From the IMG/VR virus record IMGVR_UViG_3300021963_000671, positions 1 to 23,347 of that record: a stretch of DNA of 23,347 nt. One strand, given 5' to 3'. The stretch comes from a virus. Shown piece by piece: positions 14,877-22,001 of the stretch. The translations under genes and the position numbers were made by a program. The notes below the pieces were generated by a model, which made no database searches, had not been told where the DNA came from, and worked only from the letters and a program-made list of their open reading frames with translations. Within the stretch, counting starts at the first letter, position 1; every line of letters starts with the position of its first letter.

Positions 14877-15965
14877 ATGGTCATTAAGGTTAAAGCTAAA
14901 CCCAAACAGATCTCTCGCTCGGCTATCAAGTCTATCGATGACAAAGCCTATGGCTCCGAGCCTATCGTAATCGATGGTTATAGCAACGCTTTAAATTGGT
15001 ATAACTACATGGCATCTGATGATCAGTCGCGTGACTGGTTCTTCACGTATGCCAAGAAGAATTATACCAAGGATCAACTCACACTCTTGCGCAAGCTTCC
15101 AAAGTGGAAGATTTCCAAGACTCTTGGTAACGTTGCACGTATTCTCCTGAATGGCAATGAGCTGCCGCAAAAGAATCTCGACTACTTCAATGATAGTGTA
15201 AAGAATCTCCTTGCGGCAGCTACACAAGTTGTCGAAGAAGTCGAAGACGCTCCAAAGCCTGTCGTCGATATTCAAGCTCGCATTCGTGAGAAGGCCAACT
15301 ACATCATCACGAGTCTCGAAGAAGAACTCGATAATGTAATCGATGGCAAAGCGTTCTCGATGTATACCTTCTGTCAAGCCAACGAGCTGAATGCACAGAT
15401 CCTCGGCATCGTAGCTGACTACTACCGTCCACAGTACACCGAGATTATGTCTGACGACGAGCAAGTCAAAGAATCCTTTGGCAAGCGTCAAAAGTTCTGG
15501 ATTAATTTTTGGCAGAGCTTCTTCGATGACATCGATCGTTATGTAAATAACAAGAAGGCCGTCAAGGTTCGTAAGCCACGCGAGAAGAAAGCAAAGTCTG
15601 CAGTCGATCTGGTCAAGAACCTTAAATATCAGAAGGAAGAGCCTTCACTCAAGATTGTCTCTGTCCATCCGGCAGAGATCGTAGGATGTACACAGCTATG
15701 GACGTACAACACAAAGTACAAGAAGCTAGCTCGATACGATTCCAGCGGTCCAGCTGGAATTCAAGTCAAGGGCACTACCTTGGTTGGCTATGATGTCGAA
15801 ACCTCTACAAGCAAGAGCTTGCGTAAACCAGATGTTTCTATTCAAGCATTGCTCGGCGCAGGCAAAGTCAGCCTACGCAAGTTCATGGACGAGATCAAGA
15901 CTGTAGAGTCCAAGCCTAACGGCCGAATCAATCAAGACACTATCCTCTTAAGGGTTATTAAATGA
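14877..15965 (+). CDS. Unknown protein, lysine-rich, 362 residues
   Basis: It is the first gene after promoter copy 2, with AGAGG before ATG 14877. The N-terminus is basic (MVIKVKAKPKQISR). An apparently helical middle (about 115-215) leads to a Lys/Arg-rich linker (about 222-243) and a C-terminal beta-rich part (about 255-362). I recall similar proteins as conserved hypotheticals of T4-like phages. No enzyme motif is visible. The basic linker could bind nucleic acid. Function unknown. Confidence 0.7.
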   Translation: MVIKVKAKPKQISRSAIKSIDDKAYGSEPIVIDGYSNALNWYNYMASDDQSRDWFFTYAKKNYTKDQLTLLRKLPKWKISKTLGNVARILLNGNELPQKNLDYFNDSVKNLLAAATQVVEEVEDAPKPVVDIQARIREKANYIITSLEEELDNVIDGKAFSMYTFCQANELNAQILGIVADYYRPQYTEIMSDDEQVKESFGKRQKFWINFWQSFFDDIDRYVNNKKAVKVRKPREKKAKSAVDLVKNLKYQKEEPSLKIVSVHPAEIVGCTQLWTYNTKYKKLARYDSSGPAGIQVKGTTLVGYDVETSTSKSLRKPDVSIQALLGAGKVSLRKFMDEIKTVESKPNGRINQDTILLRVIK

Positions 15966-16312
15966 CAGATAACGTAATCTTGTTTCCTGGTTTTAAGCGG
16001 GACGATGCTCCGCCTCAGAACTTGGACGAAATTCTTGACAAAGTTACACAAACTCGGAAAGAGCATGTAGCTGGTGTCATGAATGATATGATTCCTGATT
16101 TGATTCATATCTTCGGTGCCTACGGTGTAGACATCAATGACGATAAATATGTAAAAGATGTTGCTATGGTAATGGAAGCCACAAAGTCTTTACTGCACAA
16201 GCAGTATAACCTTGAGCATCCGTTCCATAAAATGGTCGACGGCATATTTGAGTTTAGTTACAATGAAGATAGTACAATCGCGTACACATACACTTTACCA
16301 GATGAAGAGTGA
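15962..16312 (+). CDS. Unknown T4-like phage protein
   Basis: This 116-residue protein overlaps the previous stop (ATGA) and starts MTDNVILFPGF. Its middle is helical and acidic, and it ends in an acidic tail (TLPDEE). No membrane segment, metal site or catalytic motif is seen. The gap to the exonuclease gene is short, so it is probably in the same unit. Confidence 0.65.
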   Translation: MTDNVILFPGFKRDDAPPQNLDEILDKVTQTRKEHVAGVMNDMIPDLIHIFGAYGVDINDDKYVKDVAMVMEATKSLLHKQYNLEHPFHKMVDGIFEFSYNEDSTIAYTYTLPDEE

Positions 16313-16321
16313 GAAACTGAA

Positions 16322-17176
16322 ATGATTATTATGGACCTTTCACAGGTCATGATCTCCAACCTGATGGTTCAGCTTGGAAACCACACCAACGCCGAGATCG
16401 AAGAAGATCTTCTACGGCATATGATTCTCAATTCGATCCGTTCGTATAACCAAAAGTTTAAGAACGAGTTCGGCGAGATGATCATCGCATGCGATGCTGG
16501 CAACAACTGGCGTCGTCAAGTCTTTCCTTACTATAAAGCTAATCGCCGTAAGAATCGCGAGAAGTCAGAGATCAATTGGACGACAGTGTTCGAGACTCTG
16601 AACAAGGTTCGTGACGAGCTAAAGGATTATTTCCCATATCGAGTTATTCGTGTCGACGGCGCAGAGGCTGATGATGTCATCGGTTCTCTCGCTCAAGAAT
16701 ACGGTAATACGAACGAACCGATTCTGATTCTCTCAGGAGATAAGGACTTCGTTCAGTTGCAGTGTTATATGAACGTAAAGCAGTTTGATCCTGTGCAGAA
16801 GAAGTGGCGCAAGACAAATGATGTCGATAAGTTCATCAAGGAACACATCATTCGCGGCGATACAGGCGACGGTGTTCCTAACTTCTTGTCAGCAGATGAC
16901 ACGTTCGTTGTCGGTGCAAGACAGAAGCCTATCAGCCAGAAGAAGCTAGATCAGTGGCTCGAAGCAGCAGATCCAAAGGAATTCTGTGACGAGAAGATGC
17001 TGCGTGGCTACCTTCGCAACCAACAGTTGGTCGATCTCAACTTCATTCCTTCTGATATCAAGAAGGAAGTGCTTGTGCAGTTCGAAGAGCAGGCAGGAAA
17101 AGGCCGTGATAAGCTCTTCAACTACTTCATCGATCGCCGACTCAAACTCCTTGTAGAAAGCATTAATGAGTTTTAA
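16322..17176 (+). CDS. T4 RNase H-like 5'-3' exonuclease (flap endonuclease family)
   Basis: T4 Rnh removes lagging-strand RNA primers and adjoining DNA. This 284-residue protein has the family's acidic cluster: D5, D58 (ACDAGNNWRR), E115/D117/D118 (VDGAEADDVIG), D140/D142 (SGDKDF) and D180/D183 (RGDTGDG). The conserved YYKANR (70-75) is also present. A second in-frame ATG lies at 16331, just before the first Asp. In T4 rnh is followed by dsbA and 33; here small genes occupy that place. Confidence 0.93.
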   Translation: MIIMDLSQVMISNLMVQLGNHTNAEIEEDLLRHMILNSIRSYNQKFKNEFGEMIIACDAGNNWRRQVFPYYKANRRKNREKSEINWTTVFETLNKVRDELKDYFPYRVIRVDGAEADDVIGSLAQEYGNTNEPILILSGDKDFVQLQCYMNVKQFDPVQKKWRKTNDVDKFIKEHIIRGDTGDGVPNFLSADDTFVVGARQKPISQKKLDQWLEAADPKEFCDEKMLRGYLRNQQLVDLNFIPSDIKKEVLVQFEEQAGKGRDKLFNYFIDRRLKLLVESINEF

Positions 17177-17606
17177 TATGCAAAGAACATTAGCGATAGC
17201 AGAAATCCTTGATCTTGTCAAGGAAGCCAAGGACGTACAGACAAAGGTTTCTCTCCTTCGTCAGTATGACAGTGAAACCCTTCGTTATATCCTTGAACTG
17301 GCCTTCCATCCGAATGTAGGATGGTGGTTGCCAGAAGGAGCTCCTCCTTATACGCCAAGCTCGCTGCTTGACACAGAGGGAAGGCTCTACAAAGAGGCAC
17401 GTACTCTGCCTCTTTATCTCTATGGTAATCGTCCTGATCTCAAGAAGCATCAGCGCGAAAACCTTTTCATCGGTCTTCTCGAATCTCTTCATCCGAAAGA
17501 CGCCGCTCTTTTGATCGCCGTCAAGGATAAGAAAGTCGAAGGACTTAACGTCGCAACAATTAACGAAGCTTTTCCAGGGTTAATTCCAAATGAGCAACAC
17601 AGTTAA
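17166..17606 (+). CDS. Conserved T4-like phage protein of unknown function (DUF6433-like)
   Basis: This 146-residue protein starts 11 bases before the exonuclease stop; a second ATG lies at 17178. The pattern of a helical N-terminus followed by NVGWWLPEGAPPYTPSS (about 50-66) is familiar from a small family next to rnh in T4-like phages. I link it to DUF6433 from memory and with caution. The helical second half has no catalytic motif. Function unknown. Confidence 0.7.
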   Translation: MSFNMQRTLAIAEILDLVKEAKDVQTKVSLLRQYDSETLRYILELAFHPNVGWWLPEGAPPYTPSSLLDTEGRLYKEARTLPLYLYGNRPDLKKHQRENLFIGLLESLHPKDAALLIAVKDKKVEGLNVATINEAFPGLIPNEQHS

Positions 17607-17757
17607 GCGTTTTAGAAAATACAATGAAGAATATGACGATTCGAAAAATACATCACATGATCATCGTCAGCATTTAAATGAGAAGCGGCTTCGAGCCGCA
17701 CTTCGTTCTAAGACAAAAAGTACATTGTTAGATTTGATAGAAGATGAAGATTATTAA
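17590..17757 (+). CDS. Small charged protein with acidic-hydrophobic C-terminus
   Basis: This 55-residue protein overlaps both neighbours (ATG 17590 before the previous stop, TAATG after). A basic N-terminus (VKRFRKYNEEY) and a helical, basic middle (EKRLRAALRSK) lead to the end STLLDLIEDEDY. Such a hydrophobic-acidic tail resembles clamp-binding tails of T4 late transcription factors, and the place after rnh is where T4 has dsbA and 33. A gp33-like role is a weak inference; T4 gp33 is twice as long. Confidence 0.65.
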   Translation: MSNTVKRFRKYNEEYDDSKNTSHDHRQHLNEKRLRAALRSKTKSTLLDLIEDEDY

Positions 17758-18056
17758 TGCCTATATACGAATTTAGATTGAAAGAAACCGGTGAAGTCTT
17801 CGAGGAATTCTTTAACTACCAACAGAAAAAAGATTTCCTCGAAGACAATCCGGATATCGAAGAAATTATAGGTGCACCTCATCTGATATCAGGAATATCA
17901 GGCGTTACTCATAAGACAGATTCTGGCTTTAACGATCTGTTGAATAGAATTGGTAATGCTAACCCACACTCTCCACTCGGTCAACAACACGGCGATAAAG
18001 ATATCAAGAGTACGAAGATCAGAGAGGCAGTGAATAAGGCTCGTAATAAAAAATAA
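17757..18056 (+). CDS. FmdB-like protein lacking the zinc cysteines
   Basis: The start MPIYEFRLKETGEVFEEFF resembles the FmdB-type zinc-ribbon proteins found beside T4-like replication genes, but the expected Cys residues are absent (RLKETG in place of RCxxCG). The 99-residue protein goes on to NPDIEEIIGAPHLISGISG (about 31-49) and a basic C-terminus. It starts on a TAATG overlap. Function unknown; loss of the metal site suggests a structural or binding role. Confidence 0.7.
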   Translation: MPIYEFRLKETGEVFEEFFNYQQKKDFLEDNPDIEEIIGAPHLISGISGVTHKTDSGFNDLLNRIGNANPHSPLGQQHGDKDIKSTKIREAVNKARNKK

Positions 18057-18065
18057 GGACAACTT

Positions 18066-18818
18066 GTGCAACATAGCCAACCTCGTTTAACGAAGAGAGA
18101 AAAAAGAATCGCCAGACAAAATGGTGACACACAAGAAGGGCTAACATTTAAGAGTCAAAACTTTAATCTTAAGAATATCAATCCACTCACAGAAAACCAG
18201 CGCATTGCGTTTGATGCTTTCGATGATGGAAAACACTTGATGTTGCACGGAATGGCTGGTACAGGTAAAACGTTTATTGCTCTGTATAAGGCTATTGAAT
18301 CGTTGATGGAAAATACCGGTGTACAAAATAAGATTTACATTGTAAGATCGGTAGTACCAACACGAGATATGGGTTTTCTTCCTGGAAACCAGAAGGAAAA
18401 GATGAAGGTCTACGAGGCACCTTACTATGCCATTTGTACCGAACTGTTTGATCGGTCAGATGCATACGAGATCCTCAAACAGAAGAACGCCGTCGAGTTC
18501 ATCTCAACGTCGTTCGTTCGTGGTATTACCATGAACAACTGTTTTGTAATTGTGGATGAAGTCAATAACATGACGTTCCACGAACTGGACTCGGTGATCA
18601 CTCGCATTGGTAAGGGTTGTAGAGTATTGTTCTGTGGTGACTTCCGTCAGTCAGATCTTACGAAGGACCAAGAACGCAACGGACTGAAGGACTTTATGAA
18701 AGTCTTAGGTCGGTTGAATGATTTTGTACATGTTGACTTTCTCGAACAGGATATTGTTCGATCGAAATTAGTGAAGGAATATATAATTGCTCGTCAAAAA
18801 CTCGGACTTCAACCGTAA
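18066..18818 (+). CDS. phoH: PhoH-like P-loop ATPase
   Basis: This 250-residue protein has a Walker A motif GMAGTGKT (62-69) and Walker B VIVDEVNN (D164, E165) in the single-domain PhoH fold. PhoH-like proteins are ATPases, some with RNA helicase or RNA processing links, and are common in T4-like and marine phages. The start is GTG 18066 with AAGGA about ten bases upstream. It overlaps the next gene by 32 bases. Confidence 0.93.
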   Translation: MQHSQPRLTKREKRIARQNGDTQEGLTFKSQNFNLKNINPLTENQRIAFDAFDDGKHLMLHGMAGTGKTFIALYKAIESLMENTGVQNKIYIVRSVVPTRDMGFLPGNQKEKMKVYEAPYYAICTELFDRSDAYEILKQKNAVEFISTSFVRGITMNNCFVIVDEVNNMTFHELDSVITRIGKGCRVLFCGDFRQSDLTKDQERNGLKDFMKVLGRLNDFVHVDFLEQDIVRSKLVKEYIIARQKLGLQP

Positions 18819-19476
18819 AGGTTTCGAATACGATCTACTAGACTTTGCGGAGCTGCAAAGAATAGATGGTCCAACACGTCTCTATGAGACACCAGAAGGG
18901 AAGAGATATCCGTCTGTCACCGCCGTCCTCGGTAAGATGACTGATAAGTCTGCCCTCGAAGCTTGGAAGAAAAGAGTCGGCGAGGACGAAGCAGCCCGAG
19001 TTTCATCTCGGGCTGCCACTCGTGGAACTAACATCCATACCATGTGTGAGAACTACGTGTTAGGTCATGACATTGATACGTCGATGCCTCATAACATGAT
19101 GATGTTCCGCCAGATCAAGATGATTCTTGACGACAAGGTCGACATGATCCGAGCCACAGAATGCACTCTGTTCTCTGATCATCTGAAGCTAGCAGGTTCA
19201 TGCGACCTGATAGCAGACTACGACGGCCGTCTATCGATCATCGACTACAAGACTTCATCTAAACTCAAACGTAAGGAATGGATCGAAGGTTACTTCATGC
19301 AAGCCAGTCTCTATGCATACATGCTATGGGAGATGACAGGCATCTTAGTGAAGGATATCGTTATCATCATTGGTGTCGACGATTCTCTCGAGGCACAGGT
19401 GTTTAGGGAACGACCTCAAAACTACCTTGAAAAAGCGGTGGATCTGGTTCGATCTTACCATCAAATGTACGGATAA
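18787..19476 (+). CDS. PD-(D/E)XK nuclease, Cas4/RecB-like
   Basis: This 229-residue protein has H84 (GTNIHTMCENY), D140 (GSCDLIAD), then D153-x-K155 (IIDYKTS) and a later Q172/Y176 (MQASLYAY), the order of motifs in Cas4/RecB-type exonucleases. The Cys cluster of true Cas4 iron-sulfur proteins is not seen. No ATG fits; the start is TTG 18787 with AAGGA at 18774-18778. It overlaps phoH by 32 bases and ends just before a strong terminator. Confidence 0.82.
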   Translation: MLVKNSDFNRKGFEYDLLDFAELQRIDGPTRLYETPEGKRYPSVTAVLGKMTDKSALEAWKKRVGEDEAARVSSRAATRGTNIHTMCENYVLGHDIDTSMPHNMMMFRQIKMILDDKVDMIRATECTLFSDHLKLAGSCDLIADYDGRLSIIDYKTSSKLKRKEWIEGYFMQASLYAYMLWEMTGILVKDIVIIIGVDDSLEAQVFRERPQNYLEKAVDLVRSYHQMYG

Positions 19477-19477
19477 G

Positions 19478-19505
19478 AAAATGCGGCTTCGGTCGCATTT
19501 TTTTT
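19478..19505 (+). terminator. Intrinsic terminator with UUCG loop
   Basis: AAAATGCGGC and GTCGCATTTT pair as a 10-base stem (with one G-U) closed by a C(UUCG)G tetraloop and followed by a run of T to 19505. It lies right after the nuclease stop at 19476 and just before promoter copy 3, so it separates two transcription units. Confidence 0.93.
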
Positions 19506-19514
19506 GACAATAAA

Positions 19515-19556
19515 CATGTACATTTTATCAAAACTTTGGTAAGGTGGACCTATAAT
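19515..19556 (+). repeat. 42-base direct repeat, copy A (contains promoter)
   Basis: Bases 19515-19556 are identical to 20419-20460. The repeat starts at CATGTACA and ends at TATAAT, covering the whole promoter and the first transcribed bases. Flanking bases and downstream genes differ, so the promoter was duplicated or converted as a module. Confidence 0.95.
19517..19545 (+). promoter_or_regulatory. Phage promoter, copy 3 (TGTACA / TAAGGT)
   Basis: TGTACA 19517-19522 and TAAGGT 19540-19545 are 17 bases apart, with G before the -10 and AATAAACA before the -35. It follows the terminator at once. A TATAAT at 19551-19556 is too far from the -35 to be the main -10 box by the spacing of the other copies. 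Confidence 0.72.
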
Positions 19557-19572
19557 CAAAGAGGAAAAAATC

Positions 19573-19752
19573 ATGACTAACACCATTACCTTCGACTTCG
19601 ACTACAACCACAACATCTTCGAAACCCTCGTCCCATACTATTCACACATCACCAACATCATTTACAATACCAACAACACCAATCCCGAAATCACCATCAC
19701 CTTCACCACTCTCGAAATTCTCAATCAATTCAAACTCGAAAATTATCTTTAA
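19573..19752 (+). CDS. Asn/Thr-rich small protein from a guanine-poor gene
   Basis: This 59-residue protein is the first after promoter copy 3, with GAGGA upstream of ATG 19573. Only about seven of the 177 bases after the ATG are G, all at the first position of Asp, Glu or Val codons; there is no Gly, Ala, Arg or Trp. Asn and Thr each make up about one sixth. The pattern NTITFDFDYNHNIF and later EITITFTTLEI suggests beta-strands. No family recognised; the composition is unlike its neighbours. Confidence 0.7.
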   Translation: MTNTITFDFDYNHNIFETLVPYYSHITNIIYNTNNTNPEITITFTTLEILNQFKLENYL

Positions 19753-19777
19753 TTTTTAAAAATAAGTGAGATTTTCA

Positions 19778-19975
19778 ATGTTTATTATTTCTCGTACTGA
19801 TCGTAAAACCGGCGACACGAATTACTATTCTGACCGCGTCAATCCTATCAGTCGTCGTATTAGTTATGCTAAAACGTTTTCCTGCCTTCGGTCTGCTGAA
19901 CACTTCTACAATACGTATCTAAGTGGTACTATCGGCGCTAAAAAGAATTTTATTTTTAAAATTATCGAAAATTAA
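19778..19975 (+). CDS. Small unknown protein (accessory block)
   Basis: This 65-residue protein starts at ATG 19778; an in-frame GTG lies at 19766. It begins MFIISRTDRKTGDTNYYSDR and is basic overall, with SYAKTFSCLRSAEHFYNTYL in the middle, likely helical. No recognisable family. It shares promoter copy 3 with the preceding small gene. Confidence 0.65.
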   Translation: MFIISRTDRKTGDTNYYSDRVNPISRRISYAKTFSCLRSAEHFYNTYLSGTIGAKKNFIFKIIEN

Positions 19976-19978
19976 GGG

Positions 19979-20007
19979 TGTACAATATTTCGAAAACATT
20001 GTATCCT
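19979..20007 (+). promoter_or_regulatory. Phage promoter, copy 4 (TGTACA / TATCCT)
   Basis: TGTACA 19979-19984 and TATCCT 20002-20007 are 17 bases apart, with G before the -10. The flank is GGTGTACA rather than CATGTACA, so this is the least typical copy. It lies in the gap before the gene at 20037. Confidence 0.6.
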
Positions 20008-20036
20008 GGGTATATGATAAAGAAGGAAAAAATATT

Positions 20037-20249
20037 ATGACTCGACTTTTTGAATACATCCTTGCACAAGATGATCCTTTTGATTTCATCTATGAAGCCC
20101 TCGGTGGAACTCATGGTGTTGAAACCATGAAAACTTGCACTGAGATGTATGGTGATATCTCTATAGACTATCGTTTGCATCCAGATGATGATTTTGAACG
20201 CATCATTGAGATTATGGTCGGTATCATGGAGGAATGGAAGTATGAGTAG
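20037..20249 (+). CDS. Small acidic unknown protein (accessory block)
   Basis: This 70-residue protein starts at ATG 20037 with AAGGA upstream. It is acidic and helical (MTRLFEYILAQDDPFDFIYE, then DDDFERIIEIMVGIMEEW). An upstream in-frame start exists but lies before the promoter's start region. It overlaps the next gene by eight bases. Function unknown. Confidence 0.65.
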   Translation: MTRLFEYILAQDDPFDFIYEALGGTHGVETMKTCTEMYGDISIDYRLHPDDDFERIIEIMVGIMEEWKYE

Positions 20250-20418
20250 TTCTATTCTTGCCTTTTCCTACTTCGGCAGAGAGACTGTTGAACGTGCAGT
20301 CGCTTCATATTTTGCCAAGCATGGCGTCACAGAAGATGTTCGTGACTATCTGATGGTTCTCGAGGACGAAAAGCCAGACGATTTTTTTCAGCTAGTTTGT
20401 GATTTTATCGAAAAATAG
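20242..20418 (+). CDS. Small unknown protein (accessory block)
   Basis: This 58-residue protein starts at ATG 20242 with GGAGGAA upstream, inside the end of the previous gene. It has a mixed helical sequence (FSYFGRETVERAVASYFAKH, about 7-26) and an acidic second half ending FFQLVCDFIEK. No family recognised. Promoter copy 5 begins right after its stop. Confidence 0.65.
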   Translation: MSSSILAFSYFGRETVERAVASYFAKHGVTEDVRDYLMVLEDEKPDDFFQLVCDFIEK

Positions 20419-20460
20419 CATGTACATTTTATCAAAACTTTGGTAAGGTGGACCTATAAT
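20419..20460 (+). repeat. 42-base direct repeat, copy B (contains promoter)
   Basis: This is an exact copy of 19515-19556, about 900 bases downstream. It runs from CATGTACA to TATAAT in the gap after the gene ending at 20418. Confidence 0.95.
20421..20449 (+). promoter_or_regulatory. Phage promoter, copy 5 (TGTACA / TAAGGT)
   Basis: TGTACA 20421-20426 and TAAGGT 20444-20449, 17 bases apart, inside the 42-base repeat. It drives the small membrane protein gene at 20477. Confidence 0.72.
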
Positions 20461-20476
20461 GATGAAGGAAGAAAAA

Positions 20477-20623
20477 ATGATGAAGTACGTAGCAGTTTTC
20501 GCCGGTCTGATGATCATGTGTGTTCCTGAAGATGCAAGCCTTCTTCGTTTCGCCGTACAAGGCCTCGTCGGTCTCTCTATCTTTATCGCTGGTACAGTCG
20601 CACTGATTGATTCCGCTGAATAA
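20477..20623 (+). CDS. Small membrane protein (accessory block)
   Basis: This 48-residue protein starts at ATG 20477 with GAAGGAAG upstream; in-frame ATGs also lie at 20459, 20462 and 20480. Two hydrophobic segments (about 4-16 and 27-45) fit a small two-span or hairpin membrane protein. It has a promoter of its own and is followed by another. Function unknown; small early membrane proteins of phages often act on the host envelope, an inference only. Confidence 0.65.
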   Translation: MMKYVAVFAGLMIMCVPEDASLLRFAVQGLVGLSIFIAGTVALIDSAE

Positions 20624-20639
20624 TATTTGAAAATAAACA

Positions 20640-20668
20640 TGTACAAATAAGCCATTCTTTGGTAGAAT
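20640..20668 (+). promoter_or_regulatory. Phage promoter, copy 6 (TGTACA / TAGAAT)
   Basis: TGTACA 20640-20645 and TAGAAT 20663-20668 are 17 bases apart, with G before the -10 and AATAAACA before the -35. It lies 33 bases before the DUF932-like gene. Confidence 0.72.
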
Positions 20669-20700
20669 GGTATTACCAAATTGAAAAAGGAAACTATATT

Positions 20701-21648
20701 ATGGCTCATATGATTGAATTTCTCGACGGCAAGGCTTCGATGGCTTATGCAGGCGAAACTCCGTGGCACGGCCTCGGCACGAAGGTCTCGAACGACCTCA
20801 CTCCTGATCAGATGCTAAAGGCTGCTGGTCTTGACTGGAAGGTCAATCCAGTTCCTGCTTTCGCCGATATTGCCGGCAAGCAAGTCGACATCGGCCACTC
20901 CGCTCTGGTCCGTGACGTCGACAACAAGATCCTCGACGTGATCACCAACGACTGGGTTCCGAATCAGAACGAAGCAGCCTTCGAATTCTTCAATGATTTC
21001 GTTGCAGCCGGCGAGATGGAAATGCACACCGCCGGTTCTCTTCGTGATGGTCAACTTGTTTGGGCCTTGGCAAAGGTGAAGGATTCCTTCGAATTGTTCA
21101 AAGGTGATCAGGTTGATTCCTACCTGCTCTTTACCAATCCGCATAAGTATGGTTGGTCGATCGACGTTCGCTTCACTCCTGTTCGCGTCGTTTGCAACAA
21201 CACTCTCACTCTCTCGCTCAACAGCCAGTCGAGCAAGATCGTCAAGGTCAGCCATCGCCGCGAGTTTGACGGTGACGTTGTCAAGGAAACACTCGGTGTT
21301 GCCAAGGAAAAGCTTGCCAAGTATAAGGAAATGGCTGCTTACCTCGGTTCGAAGCGCTACACTGACGAGAACATCGTCGAGTATTTCCAGCGTGTATTCC
21401 CTGTCACTGGTTCGAAGAAAGATCTCAGCAAGAATGCTGGTATCGCTCTCGAAATCATGGACCAGCAGCCTGGTGCCGAGTTTGGTGAAGGTAGCTGGTG
21501 GCAGGCTTTCAACGCGGTTACCTTCATGACTGATCACATGATTGGTCGAAATGCAGATAATCGTATGACTTCTGCTTGGTACGGTTCGAACAAGAACCTC
21601 AAGACAAAGGCATTGGAAACTGCGATTGAGTTTGCAGACGCAGCATAA
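20701..21648 (+). CDS. DUF932-family phage/plasmid-like protein
   Basis: This 315-residue protein resembles the DUF932 (TIGR03299) family found in phages and plasmids. Visible family features are the N-terminal AGETPWHGLGTKV (17-29), the middle RFTPVRVVCNNTLTLSL (about 157-173) and the C-terminal SWWQAFNAVTFMTDH (about 268-282). The molecular role of the family is not established. The start is ATG 20701 with AAAAAGGAAA upstream. It has its own promoter and a higher share of C-ending codons than its neighbours, which suggests strong expression or a separate origin. Confidence 0.85.
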   Translation: MAHMIEFLDGKASMAYAGETPWHGLGTKVSNDLTPDQMLKAAGLDWKVNPVPAFADIAGKQVDIGHSALVRDVDNKILDVITNDWVPNQNEAAFEFFNDFVAAGEMEMHTAGSLRDGQLVWALAKVKDSFELFKGDQVDSYLLFTNPHKYGWSIDVRFTPVRVVCNNTLTLSLNSQSSKIVKVSHRREFDGDVVKETLGVAKEKLAKYKEMAAYLGSKRYTDENIVEYFQRVFPVTGSKKDLSKNAGIALEIMDQQPGAEFGEGSWWQAFNAVTFMTDHMIGRNADNRMTSAWYGSNKNLKTKALETAIEFADAA

Positions 21649-21659
21649 GGAATTATATA

Positions 21660-21998
21660 ATGTTTGAAGTCAAGAGTCGGTCCCCAGAATCCTGGGGACC
21701 TCTTGCTGCTATTAGCGAGAGTAAGTTCAATCAGATCCTCAACAGTCAGCCCGGTTCTACAAAGGATAAGATCAAGAAACTTAAGAAACTCAAGACTTAT
21801 AAGGTCCAGTTCAAAAAGGTTTGGCAATCAGGTTACTTTGAGATACAGGCTCAAGATGACTATTCTGTTAGTACTGCAGCTAAGCAATACTTTAAGGAGA
21901 ATGCAGAATCCATCGAGTTCGAAGAACAAGCTCGCAATCAGTGGGCAGATGGTTATGCTGGTTATGATTCTATTAGTTATGTAAAGGTAAGGAGTTAA
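21660..21998 (+). CDS. Unknown protein downstream of DUF932 gene
   Basis: This 112-residue protein starts at ATG 21660 with AAGGA upstream. It has a basic middle (TKDKIKKLKKLKTYKVQFKK, about 34-53) and an acidic, aromatic C-terminal half. No membrane span or catalytic motif. It is probably read from promoter copy 6 with the gene before it. Family not recognised. Confidence 0.65.
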   Translation: MFEVKSRSPESWGPLAAISESKFNQILNSQPGSTKDKIKKLKKLKTYKVQFKKVWQSGYFEIQAQDDYSVSTAAKQYFKENAESIEFEEQARNQWADGYAGYDSISYVKVRS

Positions 21999-22001
21999 GT
22001 T

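Noticed and set aside
18724-18731. TGTACATG inside phoH as a minus-strand copy of the promoter core
   Set aside because: TGTACA is a palindrome that occurs by chance in several genes; there is no gap, no minus-strand gene to drive and no spaced -10.
19551-19556. TATAAT as the -10 box of the promoter at 19517 (and 20455-20460 of the copy)
   Set aside because: It lies 28 bases from TGTACA; the other copies all place a G-TAnnnT box at 16-17 bases. It probably lies just inside the transcript.
20815-21537. Long minus-strand open frame (240 codons) opposite the DUF932-like gene
   Set aside because: It mirrors the codon pattern of the plus-strand gene, shows no family motif or ribosome site, and all other genes are on the plus strand.
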